Part shown: in pieces, positions 19,055 through 28,630 of the stretch
Numbering within the stretch: position 1 is the stretch's first letter
Layout of the letters: the number at the start of each line of letters is the position of its first letter
Assembly (NCBI GenBank): GCA_023261745.1
Contig: JAGDXR010000004.1
Location: forward strand, 1 to 36,731
Origin: Thermoplasmata archaeon
Lineage (GTDB): Archaea > Thermoplasmatota > Thermoplasmata > Thermoplasmatales > ARK-15
Reading direction: 5' to 3'
DNA length: 36,731 bases
Notes under the pieces: generated by a model
The model's database searches: none
Seen by the model: the letters and a program-made list of their open reading frames with translations, nothing else
What the model was told of the DNA's origin: nothing
Made by a program: the position numbers and the translations under genes

Positions 19055-20012
19055 AGGTGACAGGGAAGGACTCAGGATGAGTACCCCTGTCGAGATTGCC
19101 CATTACAGGGCCAGAAGGCTGAGCAACGAGTCCATTTCAGATCTCGGCGCGGGGGTGGGAATACAGACATACTATTTTTCCCTTTATTTCAAAAATGTTA
19201 TTGCTGTTGAGAGTGATGAAAACAGGTTCAAAATCCTGAAAAGGAACATGAAAATCAAGAAACGAAAAAATGTAAAGATACTGTTTGGGAATGTGTTTGA
19301 TGAAAAAATCAGGGAAATGGTTGAATCTTCAGATGTAATATTCTCGGATCCTGCAAGGATAAAAAAGGCGGTGGAATGGACGTTTTCAGAACTTTCACCA
19401 AATCCCCTTGATATTGTTTCCAAAATTAAGGGAGAATCCTATTCATTTGATCTTCCCGTACTGATGAAAAGGGATATCATTCCAGAATCATGGGAAAAGG
19501 AGTACATAAGCCTTTATGGAGAGATAAAACGTCTTGCCGTTTATGTGGGAAAAGCAAAAAATCTTGAACTCAGCGCACTTATCCTTCCCTCCGGTGAAAG
19601 GATTGTATATGATCCAAATATTGAGAGAAACATTTCGTATTATGAAAATGTTCTCGATTATATTTATGAAATAGATCCATCTATAAAGTATTCTGGTCTC
19701 ATACCGGAATTTCAACACCTTTATTCGGATGTCCAGGTCATTGAAAATGGCAAAAAAAATCTATTCTGTACAGGTAATTTGAATTATGCCGATCCATTTT
19801 TCAAAAATACATACAGGGTTTTATTCAGATGTGAAAGCAGGAACTGCCTGATAAATGAACTAATTTCAAACGGTGCAGGAAAAGTATTTTTAAGATACAC
19901 TTCAGAAAATTATTACGACGAAAAAGCCAAAATTGAAAAAAATTTGTCAGGGGATTCAAAATTTTATATATTCCGTTTTTCCGGCGTTTTTTATGGCTGC
20001 GTCAGGGAATGA
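19017..20012 (+). CDS. class I SAM-dependent methyltransferase, possibly RNA-directed with THUMP-like C-terminus
   Basis: ISDLGAGVGIQTYYFSLYFKNVIAVESD, VIFSDPARIKK. Overlaps the end of the NifX-like gene by 38 nt. Confidence 0.75.
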   Translation: MTEVRKKIPKRIKGDREGLRMSTPVEIAHYRARRLSNESISDLGAGVGIQTYYFSLYFKNVIAVESDENRFKILKRNMKIKKRKNVKILFGNVFDEKIREMVESSDVIFSDPARIKKAVEWTFSELSPNPLDIVSKIKGESYSFDLPVLMKRDIIPESWEKEYISLYGEIKRLAVYVGKAKNLELSALILPSGERIVYDPNIERNISYYENVLDYIYEIDPSIKYSGLIPEFQHLYSDVQVIENGKKNLFCTGNLNYADPFFKNTYRVLFRCESRNCLINELISNGAGKVFLRYTSENYYDEKAKIEKNLSGDSKFYIFRFSGVFYGCVRE

Positions 20013-20189
20013 TCAGGCAAGGACTTCTTCGGATCCGGAGTCCAGCACAATGTCTTCCTGGTTCAGTTCCTCAAGTATCCTGAGTATTTCCTCGGCCTTT
20101 TCTGACAGTTTGTCATCCAGCAGATACTCCTCCAGGTCATATACGGAATGTGTTTTCATCCATCTCTTAACTTCATGTGGTATGTTCAT
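20013..20189 (-). CDS. small acidic protein (58 aa) absent from the supplied ORF track
   Basis: ATG at 20189 preceded by the SD-like AAGGTGACCAAAA; encodes MNIPHEVKRWMKTHSVYDLEEYLLDDKLSEKAEEILRILEELNQEDIVLDSGSEEVLA*. Fills the gap between two annotated genes. Confidence 0.72.
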   Translation of the reverse strand: MNIPHEVKRWMKTHSVYDLEEYLLDDKLSEKAEEILRILEELNQEDIVLDSGSEEVLA

Positions 20190-20212
20190 TTTTGGTCACC
20201 TTCTTGTATGAC

Positions 20213-20238
20213 AATAGTCATATGAAAAGATGACTATT
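20213..20238. promoter_or_regulatory. perfect 9-bp inverted repeat AATAGTCAT-N8-ATGACTATT overlapping the minus-strand TATA box of the 58-aa ORF
   Basis: Read directly; the reverse strand shows CTATAAATAGTCAT. A third ATGAC half-site is at 20208-20212. Confidence 0.55.
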
Positions 20239-20248
20239 TATAGTTTAC

Positions 20249-20833
20249 TCAGTTTTTCACCAAATTCAGATTTTGCGATTTCAGTTCACCGTATACGAAG
20301 GGATTTTCAAGAAGTTTTACTGCAGTTATATAATCCTCCTTTGTGTTTATGTTGAAAAACGTGTATTCGGGAAAACTTTCAGCCCTTACGGAAACGAACA
20401 TATTTTTTTCCAGTAGTGATTTCATATCTTTTCTTTCAGGAAATGTTATGGATCTTGGGTAAAAGGCATGGAGGGGTTCAAAATATCCGGTGCTCCATCT
20501 CGGAATGGAAATCAGTGATCCAGGGTATCCAAAAAGCATGGAAATGCTCTCACATGAAACGAATGGCATATCACCTCCTATGAGAAAAACGTCATTGTCA
20601 AATTTTTCCATTGCCTGTTTCATTGCATTTGAAACACCCAGCAGATCATTATCAATAATTAATACTGCATTTTTTATTTCGATTTCTTTATATGAAATTA
20701 CCACAATATCATCGAAAAAATTGCAGTCCATGATTTTATCCACTATGTAATCGATCATCCTCTTTTCGTTTATATGAAGGAAATGCTTGTCCTTGAGTCT
20801 TCTGGACTTTCCAACGGGTATTAGGGCGATCAT
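20249..20833 (-). CDS. MobA-like nucleotidyltransferase (molybdenum cofactor guanylyltransferase family)
   Basis: N-terminal ALIPVGKSRRLKDKHFLHINEKRMIDYIV, LIGGDMPFVSCESI, EPLHAFYP. Confidence 0.72.
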   Translation of the reverse strand: MIALIPVGKSRRLKDKHFLHINEKRMIDYIVDKIMDCNFFDDIVVISYKEIEIKNAVLIIDNDLLGVSNAMKQAMEKFDNDVFLIGGDMPFVSCESISMLFGYPGSLISIPRWSTGYFEPLHAFYPRSITFPERKDMKSLLEKNMFVSVRAESFPEYTFFNINTKEDYITAVKLLENPFVYGELKSQNLNLVKN

Positions 20834-21366
20834 TCTATGTAGTTGAAATCCTCGGTGTTTTCTGTCTCTGCGTGACTTATGAGCATCATGTCCTTGTACT
20901 CCCTTGTCTTCTTGTCAAACTGATAGAGCAGCTTCTTTCCTATCAATGATTCTACATCCATCTTGTTCATTATTTTTACTGCGGATTCCATGTCATTGTT
21001 TTTAATCAGAATCATGAACTTGTTTTCATATGAGAAGAATGATGCAAGCCATAATTTTATTTTTGTATCTATCTCAAGAATATTCTTGATCATAGTGTAT
21101 TCAGGAGAATTCGAGGGAATGTTTTCAAACCTGTTCCAGAGGAAATTCATAGTATCCGTGTTTACGGTATATGCCTTGTATGATGCAAGCCATATCTCAA
21201 GAAACTTATTTATTTCTATGAATTTTTTGAATGCATTGAGTATTCCATCATCAGGCTTTTCCTTTTTCAGCTCGTTTTTTAATAGATAAAGCATGGTTTC
21301 GTCGAGATATTCGAGATCCGTGTCTGTGAAGCCATATTTTATGAACTTATTTTCCTTTTTCTCCAT
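20830..21366 (-). CDS. hypothetical protein (178 aa)
   Basis: Intact ORF in tight operon overlap with mtnA (upstream) and the mobA-like gene (ATGA overlap downstream). Confidence 0.75.
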   Translation of the reverse strand: MEKKENKFIKYGFTDTDLEYLDETMLYLLKNELKKEKPDDGILNAFKKFIEINKFLEIWLASYKAYTVNTDTMNFLWNRFENIPSNSPEYTMIKNILEIDTKIKLWLASFFSYENKFMILIKNNDMESAVKIMNKMDVESLIGKKLLYQFDKKTREYKDMMLISHAETENTEDFNYIE

Positions 21367-22366
21367 ATTTGATCACATCCTTCAAATCCTCTGGCCTCAG
21401 AATGCCAAATTCGGTTATGAATCCTGTGACATATCTGTACGGTGTAACGTCAAATGCCGGATTGTAAGCCTTTGACCCTTCCGGACCAATTTTTTTATTG
21501 TTTATAAATAGGACCTCATTTTCATCCCTTAGCTCTATTGGAATTTCTTCACCGTTTTTGATGTTAGGGTCTATGGTAGATACTGGTGCTGCAACGAAGA
21601 ACGGTATTTCATTTTCATTTGCCAGAACGGCCTTTTCATATGTTCCGATCTTGTTGGCAAAATCGCCATTCATGGCAATTCTGTCAGCACCAACTATGAC
21701 CATGTCAACCAAACCCTTTTTCATAACGTATCCCGCTGCGTTATCAGCTATTATTTTATGTTCAATGCCTTCCATGAGCAATTCCCAGGCAGTCAGCCTG
21801 GCCCCCTGAAGCCTTGGCCTCGTTTCATCCACCCAGACAAAAAGGTTCTTTCCATTCTTCTTTGCAATTCGTATAGGCGCTAGGGCTGTCCCCAGATCAA
21901 GGACCGCAAGGGCTCCTGCATTGCAGTGAGTTAGAATATTCATCCCGTTCTTTATGATTTTGTTTCCATGCTCCCCAATTTTCCATTCCTTATCCCTTAT
22001 CATGTCAGCATAACCTTTTGCAGCCCTGACGGCGTCTTCCCCATCACCTATTCTTTTCATCATATAATCAAGGGCATAAAACAGGTCGTATGCCGTTGGC
22101 CTGGATTTTGAAATTACTTTATATGCCTCATTCAGATCTTTTTTCTGCAGCCAAGCCTGTGCCATTCCGTATGCGGCTGAAACCCCTATTGCCGGGGCGC
22201 CCCTCACAACCATATCCCTTATAGCAAATGCAATGTCATCATAATTTTTAGCCTCAAAGAATTCCACGCTGTCAGGTATTTTTCTCTGATCCAGAAAAAT
22301 AACCCTGTCGCCTTCTATCCAGACACTTACAATTTCCCTTTTTTCCCCATTCAAAATTATCTGCAT
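21347..22366 (-). CDS. mtnA: S-methyl-5-thioribose-1-phosphate isomerase (aIF2B-related)
   Basis: DMVVRGAPAIGVSAAYGMA, HCNAGALAVLDLGTALAP, VDETRPRLQGARLTAWEL, GADRIAMNGDFANKIGTY; ATG at 22366 preferred. Confidence 0.92.
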   Translation of the reverse strand: MQIILNGEKREIVSVWIEGDRVIFLDQRKIPDSVEFFEAKNYDDIAFAIRDMVVRGAPAIGVSAAYGMAQAWLQKKDLNEAYKVISKSRPTAYDLFYALDYMMKRIGDGEDAVRAAKGYADMIRDKEWKIGEHGNKIIKNGMNILTHCNAGALAVLDLGTALAPIRIAKKNGKNLFVWVDETRPRLQGARLTAWELLMEGIEHKIIADNAAGYVMKKGLVDMVIVGADRIAMNGDFANKIGTYEKAVLANENEIPFFVAAPVSTIDPNIKNGEEIPIELRDENEVLFINNKKIGPEGSKAYNPAFDVTPYRYVTGFITEFGILRPEDLKDVIKYGEKGK

Positions 22367-22482
22367 TAAATATCCCCGCAAATAATTAAGATATTCAGGT
22401 ATTTAGGTTTTTATGGAAATAAAAGATAAAATTATATTTCAGATAAAAAAAGGTTTTAAATATTATCTTTATACAGAAATTC

Positions 22483-23856
22483 ATGAAAATTTTTGATACC
22501 ATGGATAGAACAAAAAAGGATTTAATAACAGTGAAGGATAAGAGGATAAATCTGTTTGTCTGTGGTCCCACGGTGTATGATTATTCACATATCGGGCATG
22601 CAAGGACATACGTATTTTTTGATCTTTTTGCATCATACCTCAGATACAGGGGGTATGATGTTTTCTATCTTCAGAATATAACAGACATAGATGACAAAAT
22701 CATAAAGAAAGCGTCCGAAACGAATTCCAGCCCGGAAAATGTGGCCGAAAAATATTTCAGGGAATATCTTAAAGATATGGAGATTCTAATGGTTAATTCT
22801 GTAAACATCTATGCGCCTGCAACACATTACATGGATGAGATCGTTGACCAGATAAAACGACTTCAGCAACAAGGGTATGCGTATGAAACAGGAGACGGTG
22901 TTTATTTTGAGGTAAACAGATTCCCAGATTACGGAAAACTGTCGCATCAGAAACTGGAAGAAATAATTGCAGGATACAGGGTAGAAATCAATGAAAACAA
23001 GAAAAATCCCGTTGATTTTGCGCTCTGGAAAAAGAAAAAGGAGGGCGAACCTTACTGGAATTCTCCATGGGGAGAAGGGCGACCAGGATGGCATATAGAG
23101 GACACAGCAATAACTGAACATTATTTTGGTCCCCAGTATGACATTCATGGGGGAGGGGCAGATCTGATATTTCCCCATCACGAATGCGAGATAGCCCAGA
23201 TGGAATCGGTAAGCGGAAGAAAACCCATGGTAAGGTACTGGATGCACACCGGACTTCTGACAATAAGGAGTGAAAGAATGGGGAAGTCCATGGGAAACGT
23301 CATAAGGATAAGGGATCTCACGGAAAGATATTCTCCATGGGTCATAAGATATTTTCTTCTTTCCTCACATTACAGGTCCCCCATAGATTTTTCGTATGAG
23401 AACATGGACAGGGCGATGGAAAGCCTTGAAAAGATTGTGGTTATTTACAGAAAACTGAAGAACAGGAGAACCTTTGGAAATGGCAGTAAAATAATGAATG
23501 AAATGGAGGAGGAATGGAATCTTCTTATAAATGATATGGATGATGATCTGAACACCCCAGGGGCAATTTCGCACATGATGAAAATAATAAATCTTGCAAA
23601 CAGATATTATTCCGATCTTTCAGAGGTTGAATCAAAGAGAATAATGGAAATGATTGAGGACATGAATAAATTTTTCAAAATACTGCCTGAAATAAATGAA
23701 AACGAAGAAAAACTTATGAACCATATCCTATCTATCAGGGAAATGATGAGGAAAAGGAAGGAATACGAGATCGCAGACAGCATAAGGAATGAACTCAATT
23801 TGATGAAAATTAAAATTGAAGATACTTCAGAGGGTACAGTATGGTACAGAATATAG
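22483..23856 (+). CDS. cysS: cysteinyl-tRNA synthetase
   Basis: FVCGPTVYDYSHIGHARTYVFFD, WHIEDTAITEHYFGPQYDIHGGGADLIFPHHECEIAQ, ERMGKSMGN. Confidence 0.96.
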   Translation: MKIFDTMDRTKKDLITVKDKRINLFVCGPTVYDYSHIGHARTYVFFDLFASYLRYRGYDVFYLQNITDIDDKIIKKASETNSSPENVAEKYFREYLKDMEILMVNSVNIYAPATHYMDEIVDQIKRLQQQGYAYETGDGVYFEVNRFPDYGKLSHQKLEEIIAGYRVEINENKKNPVDFALWKKKKEGEPYWNSPWGEGRPGWHIEDTAITEHYFGPQYDIHGGGADLIFPHHECEIAQMESVSGRKPMVRYWMHTGLLTIRSERMGKSMGNVIRIRDLTERYSPWVIRYFLLSSHYRSPIDFSYENMDRAMESLEKIVVIYRKLKNRRTFGNGSKIMNEMEEEWNLLINDMDDDLNTPGAISHMMKIINLANRYYSDLSEVESKRIMEMIEDMNKFFKILPEINENEEKLMNHILSIREMMRKRKEYEIADSIRNELNLMKIKIEDTSEGTVWYRI

Positions 23857-25097
23857 ATGAAATAGAGTATCTCTATTCGCTATCAAGGTTCGGAATTAAG
23901 CTTGGGCTTGATGTCATGAAGGAACTCTCCGGCAGAATAGGAAATCCTCAGGATTTCTACAGAACGTTTCATATTACAGGATCAAACGGTAAGGGATCAA
24001 CATCGGCCATGCTCTATACAATACTCAAACAGAAGTTTTCAGTCGGTCTTTACACGAGCCCACATATCAAAATATTCAATGAAAGAATCATCGTGAACGA
24101 CAAGTACATTGAGGATGATTATATAAAAAGGTGGGTGAATGAAAAGAAGCAGATTATAACTGACATGGCTAAGTCAGGAATGCAGCCGACATTTTTTGAA
24201 TTTACCACGGCAATGGCATTTGATTATTTCAAAGAAAAGAATGTGGATGCTGCGGTCATAGAAGTTGGGATGGGTGGAAGGCTTGATGCGACCAACATAA
24301 TAAATCCTGAATCATCGGCGATTGTTACCATATCGCTTGAACACACGGATAGGCTCGGCACAACGATCGATAAAATTGCGTATGAAAAAGCCGGGATTAT
24401 AAAGAGTGGCCGGCCGGTGATCATAGGCGTTGAGGATGAAAGGGCCAGATCCGTGATTGAAAGAATAGCGGTAGAAAAAAATTCCCAACTGTATGATGTG
24501 AATGAAATCTATAAAATTTCGAATGTGGAAATGAGCCTTGAGGGAACTAAATACAGGGCCTCAAGGGACGGTAAAATTTATGATGTGAAAATACCGCTTG
24601 TTGGAAAATATCAGATAAAAAATTCGTTGATTTCAATTACAATGGCAGAACTGTTTGACCCATCACTCGATTACAGAAAGATAGAAAATGTGCGTTTCCC
24701 TGGAAGGTTTGAAGTTAAGAGCCGTAAACCGCTCATAATAACCGATGCAGCACACAATCCAGAGGCTGCAAGTGGACTTGTTGATAATGTAAAAACCCTC
24801 TTTTCGAAAAAACCGACGATCGTGATTACTCAGCTCAAGGATAAAAATTCAGTGGAATTTTTCAGGATCATTTCGGAAATAACGGATCACGCTATAATAA
24901 CGGAGGTTAAAGATGAGAGGAGAAAAGATGCGGAGATTCTGGGTCAGGAGGCACGGAATTTCATGAGGAGCGTGGAAGTCATCCGTGAATCTGAAATGGC
25001 ATTTGAGCGTGCCATTGAATCTTCTGATTTCATCATCATCACGGGATCCATATATCTTTTAGGTGAGTTTGAGGAATGGTATGCAAAAAGGCAGTAA
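23841..25097 (+). CDS. folC: Mur-ligase family folylpolyglutamate / dihydrofolate synthase
   Basis: FHITGSNGKGSTSAML, SPHIKIFNERI, VIEVGMGGRLDATN, TDAAHNPEA. Confidence 0.9.
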   Translation: MVQNIDEIEYLYSLSRFGIKLGLDVMKELSGRIGNPQDFYRTFHITGSNGKGSTSAMLYTILKQKFSVGLYTSPHIKIFNERIIVNDKYIEDDYIKRWVNEKKQIITDMAKSGMQPTFFEFTTAMAFDYFKEKNVDAAVIEVGMGGRLDATNIINPESSAIVTISLEHTDRLGTTIDKIAYEKAGIIKSGRPVIIGVEDERARSVIERIAVEKNSQLYDVNEIYKISNVEMSLEGTKYRASRDGKIYDVKIPLVGKYQIKNSLISITMAELFDPSLDYRKIENVRFPGRFEVKSRKPLIITDAAHNPEAASGLVDNVKTLFSKKPTIVITQLKDKNSVEFFRIISEITDHAIITEVKDERRKDAEILGQEARNFMRSVEVIRESEMAFERAIESSDFIIITGSIYLLGEFEEWYAKRQ

Positions 25098-26290
25098 CGG
25101 TCTCTGACAGGGAAGACGAAGAATTCGAAAGCCTCACCAGATCCCTCTACTATGATATTATTGGTTCATTTACATTCAGGCATTATTCATCCAAATATTT
25201 CATTGGTGAAGGAAAACTGGAAGAAATAAAGGAATTCATTGAACAGAATGAAACGGATGTGGTCATAATAAACGGGAAAATCAAGTCTTCGCAGTGGTAC
25301 AACCTTGAAACGTATCTAGGGAAAAGGGTGATTGACAAGACCATGCTAATACTTGAAATATTTGCCGACAGGGCCAGAAGCAAGGAGGCAAGGCTTGAGG
25401 TTGAACTTGCAACGCTCAATTATCAGCTTCCTCTGCTAAAGGAATGGATACACCGGGCAAAGAAGGGAGAACATCCCGGGTTCATGGCCGGGGGGGAGTA
25501 CGATATTGACCAGTACTATTTCCATGTCCAGAAAAGGATCAAGAAAATCAGGGGTGAAATTGAAAAGATCAGGATGGAAAGAAAGGAGAGGAGAAAGAAC
25601 CGGTCAAGAAAAGGGTATTTTCTGGTGACCATTGCAGGATACACAAACAGCGGTAAAAGTCAGCTCATGAAAACGTTATCAGGCGAGAATGTGGTCATTG
25701 AAGACAGGATGTTTTCGACACTTGTAACACGGACCTCGAGAATAATGAACACCAAAAAAAGGGTTCTCATTACGGACACTGTGGGGTTTATAAAGGATCT
25801 TCCCCCACTGATTCTGGAAGCCTTTCAGGCAACGCTGGAAGACATTTTCAATTCCGATCTGATCATTTTTCTGATTGACGGATCAGATGAATTTGATCTT
25901 CTGTCTGAAAAGGTTGAAACTTCGATGAGAATTTTTTCAGGGGAACTGAGCGCGAAAATTCTACCCGTGATAAATAAAATCGACAGGAGAATACGGGACA
26001 TTGACAAAAAGGCAGAATATATAAGGGAAAAAATTTCAGAACCAGTTTTTGTAAGTGCGAAAACGGGAGAAAACATACAGGTTCTGCTTGATAGAATATA
26101 TTCAATGCTGGAATATGACAGGGAATACTCGCTGGAAATCGAGAGCAGCGGAAATTATATGCCCCTTGTATCCTTCGTTTATGATTATGGAGATATCGTC
26201 AATTACGAAATTAAGGACAAGATTTATTTAAAATTTAAAATAAATTCCAGATTTGATGGAATCATAAGGAAATACATAAATTTATTATAA
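25076..26290 (+). CDS. hflX: GTPase HflX
   Basis: LEVELATLNYQLP, VTIAGYTNSGKSQLMKTLSGE, TDTVGFIKDLPP, NKID. Confidence 0.93.
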   Translation: MVCKKAVTVSDREDEEFESLTRSLYYDIIGSFTFRHYSSKYFIGEGKLEEIKEFIEQNETDVVIINGKIKSSQWYNLETYLGKRVIDKTMLILEIFADRARSKEARLEVELATLNYQLPLLKEWIHRAKKGEHPGFMAGGEYDIDQYYFHVQKRIKKIRGEIEKIRMERKERRKNRSRKGYFLVTIAGYTNSGKSQLMKTLSGENVVIEDRMFSTLVTRTSRIMNTKKRVLITDTVGFIKDLPPLILEAFQATLEDIFNSDLIIFLIDGSDEFDLLSEKVETSMRIFSGELSAKILPVINKIDRRIRDIDKKAEYIREKISEPVFVSAKTGENIQVLLDRIYSMLEYDREYSLEIESSGNYMPLVSFVYDYGDIVNYEIKDKIYLKFKINSRFDGIIRKYINLL

Positions 26291-26389
26291 TCATTTAATG
26301 AAATATCTTTTCCGGAGATTATAACTGTTTTGGTAAAAAATATGATAAAGAAATTTTTTTAAACGGGTAACATATAGTTATAAAATACC

Positions 26390-27610
26390 ATGACGGGGTA
26401 TGATAAGATAATTGAGAAATACATTTTGAACGGCATTGAAAAGGTAGACCTTTCATATTTTGAGCCGTCATATATCCCGGAAAGGATAATTCACAGGGAC
26501 GAGGAGATAGACGTCATAATGAAAAATCTGGCCCTCATTTTTAAGAAGATTACACCGAAAAACATGTTCATTTTTGGAAAGACCGGAACGGGGAAAACTG
26601 CGGTGATTAAGTTTCTGGGAAGGGCGATGATGAATTCGAAAAATGAAAAGATAAATTTCGTTTACATGAACTGCCAGATAAATGACAATTCGTATTCCCT
26701 TCTCTATACCCTGGGAAGGAGTGCGGGTGCTGAAATTCCAGTGACAGGATGGTCCATGGACAGGCTGTTCAATTCCGTCAAGGATTCGGTTGAAAAATTC
26801 AGCGGATATTTTATAGTTGTCATGGATGAGATCGACAGATACATAAAGAAAAACGGTGACGACATATTATATTCGATCTTACTCATGAATTCTGAAATGC
26901 AGAACAGCAGAATAATCCTGATAGGAATAACGAATGATGTTACAATAATAGACCATCTTGATCCAAGGGTCAAGAGCAGGCTGAATGAAGAAAAGGTTGT
27001 TTTTCCGCCATACAACCAGTTTGAGATATATGATATATTGAAAGACAGAATTGAAATGGCGAAAATGGCAGGATACATTACCGATTCTGCAATAAGGTAC
27101 ATATCTGCAATTGCAGCCCAGGAAAACGGCGATGCAAGAAAGGCCATAGATCTTCTCAAATCAACACTGCAGATAGGAATTGACCTCAAAAATGTTCCCG
27201 TGGAGGAAAAGCATGTCAATATAGCCAAAAGCAAGATCGAATATGATGCTATATCAGAAACAATAAGATCACTTCCCCTTCATTCAAAAATAGTTCTTTT
27301 ATCGATAACATTGCTGAAGGAATATGGAAATGTGAATATCACCACAGGAGAAATATACAACGCGTACAGGAACCTTACAAACATGATAAACATACCTCCG
27401 CTGACGTCAAGAAGGCTTACTGATATACTGTCCGATCTGGACATGCTCGGAATAATCAATGCAAAGGTGATTTCCATGGGAAGATACGGAAGATCAAAGA
27501 TCGTCGACATAATGCTATCATCCAGCTTCATAAAATCCATACTGATGGAGGAGGAACTCCTGAAGTCAATAAAGGATTCAACGAGAAAACAGTCCCAGCT
27601 CAAAATCTAG
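26390..27610 (+). CDS. cdc6: Orc1/Cdc6 replication initiator
   Basis: YIPERIIHRDEEIDVI, IFGKTGTGKTAVIKFL, IVVMDEIDRYIKKNGDDILYSIL, GDARKAIDLL. Confidence 0.95.
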   Translation: MTGYDKIIEKYILNGIEKVDLSYFEPSYIPERIIHRDEEIDVIMKNLALIFKKITPKNMFIFGKTGTGKTAVIKFLGRAMMNSKNEKINFVYMNCQINDNSYSLLYTLGRSAGAEIPVTGWSMDRLFNSVKDSVEKFSGYFIVVMDEIDRYIKKNGDDILYSILLMNSEMQNSRIILIGITNDVTIIDHLDPRVKSRLNEEKVVFPPYNQFEIYDILKDRIEMAKMAGYITDSAIRYISAIAAQENGDARKAIDLLKSTLQIGIDLKNVPVEEKHVNIAKSKIEYDAISETIRSLPLHSKIVLLSITLLKEYGNVNITTGEIYNAYRNLTNMINIPPLTSRRLTDILSDLDMLGIINAKVISMGRYGRSKIVDIMLSSSFIKSILMEEELLKSIKDSTRKQSQLKI

Positions 27611-28630
27611 ATCAAGAATGTTTTTCTCTTCTCCAAAAGTTGAATATATTCTTCCTTCATTCTTTATTATGTTTTCCCAGACGGTCCTGCATTTACAGTC
27701 AGGAATGTTGCTGAGAACATTTTCATCCTGAGTGTATGAAAACTCCTCAATAATCCCTAAAATTTTTTCATCGCATGACCCGCAGTTATGAATCCCTCTC
27801 ACCTTCGAACCTGCCGTGGGAAATGATACCACCTTTTTGAATTTTGATGTCCTTTTAAGCACTTCTAGGAGACTCCACAACCATGGAGGCCTGTAATATC
27901 CATGGTTCCAGAGATATTCGACCATGGTGTATGACTGCACATCGACGGGATTCACGCTTATTATTTCAGAATATTCTGATGCAAATTCAATCGTTCTTAT
28001 CACATCCTCAATGGCTTCTCTTTCCGTAAGAAATGGTGGTTTCAAAAGAACATAGGTCTTAAGGGGAATGGAGAGATCTTTCAGGATCCCCGCAGCTCTT
28101 TCAAATTCCGATCTGCTGAACCCCTTGTTTATGGAATTTTTTAAAACCTCATCGGATGAGCTCTCAAGACCCACTGCAACCATCAGATTGCTGAATTTTT
28201 TAAATCTTTTCATTCTCTCATATGTTATGAATTCCGGCCTGGTCTCAACTATTACCCTTTTCCTGTCAGAAAAAAGGCTGAGAATGTTTTCCTGAACATT
28301 TTCCGGAATTTCATTGGGGTCAAAGAAACTGCCGGAATTGTATATCTTAATGATACTTTCATCCTTTATTTTTTTTAAAGCCATGTTTATCTGGTTCATC
28401 AGATTTTCCTCATTCACGGGCCCGGGATCTGTATCCGTGTAATACCCGCACATCGAACATCCGGAATGCCTGAACCAGAAACATCCCGTTGTCCTTAAAA
28501 TTATTACGGCCGCCCTCTCCCTTCTGCCTCTGAAAGGCTCATATTCACTCCATACCGAAACATAATCATCAGGAGCATGGTCCCTTTCAGCCCTGTTCCT
28601 GATGCTTTTTATTAATTCCTGCATATTCAT
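27578..28630 (-). CDS. radical SAM protein of the archaeosine synthase beta subunit (RaSEA) type
   Basis: RTTGCFWFRHSGCSMCGYYTD, VETRPEFITYERM, VGLESSSDEVLKNSINKGFS; C-terminal Cys cluster NCGSCDEK / DCKC. Confidence 0.8.
   Translation of the reverse strand: MNMQELIKSIRNRAERDHAPDDYVSVWSEYEPFRGRRERAAVIILRTTGCFWFRHSGCSMCGYYTDTDPGPVNEENLMNQINMALKKIKDESIIKIYNSGSFFDPNEIPENVQENILSLFSDRKRVIVETRPEFITYERMKRFKKFSNLMVAVGLESSSDEVLKNSINKGFSRSEFERAAGILKDLSIPLKTYVLLKPPFLTEREAIEDVIRTIEFASEYSEIISVNPVDVQSYTMVEYLWNHGYYRPPWLWSLLEVLKRTSKFKKVVSFPTAGSKVRGIHNCGSCDEKILGIIEEFSYTQDENVLSNIPDCKCRTVWENIIKNEGRIYSTFGEEKNILDLDFELGLFSR

Noticed and set aside
22786-23247. 153-aa minus-strand ORF antisense to cysS
   Set aside because: Lies within the catalytic core of a clear cysteinyl-tRNA synthetase.
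26291-26389. Candidate replication origin with ORB repeats upstream of cdc6
   Set aside because: No clear ORB or mini-ORB inverted pair could be read in the 99-bp gap; kept only as a weak note.
26704-27234. 176-aa minus-strand ORF antisense to cdc6
   Set aside because: Cdc6 frame carries all the conserved motifs; the antisense frame has none.
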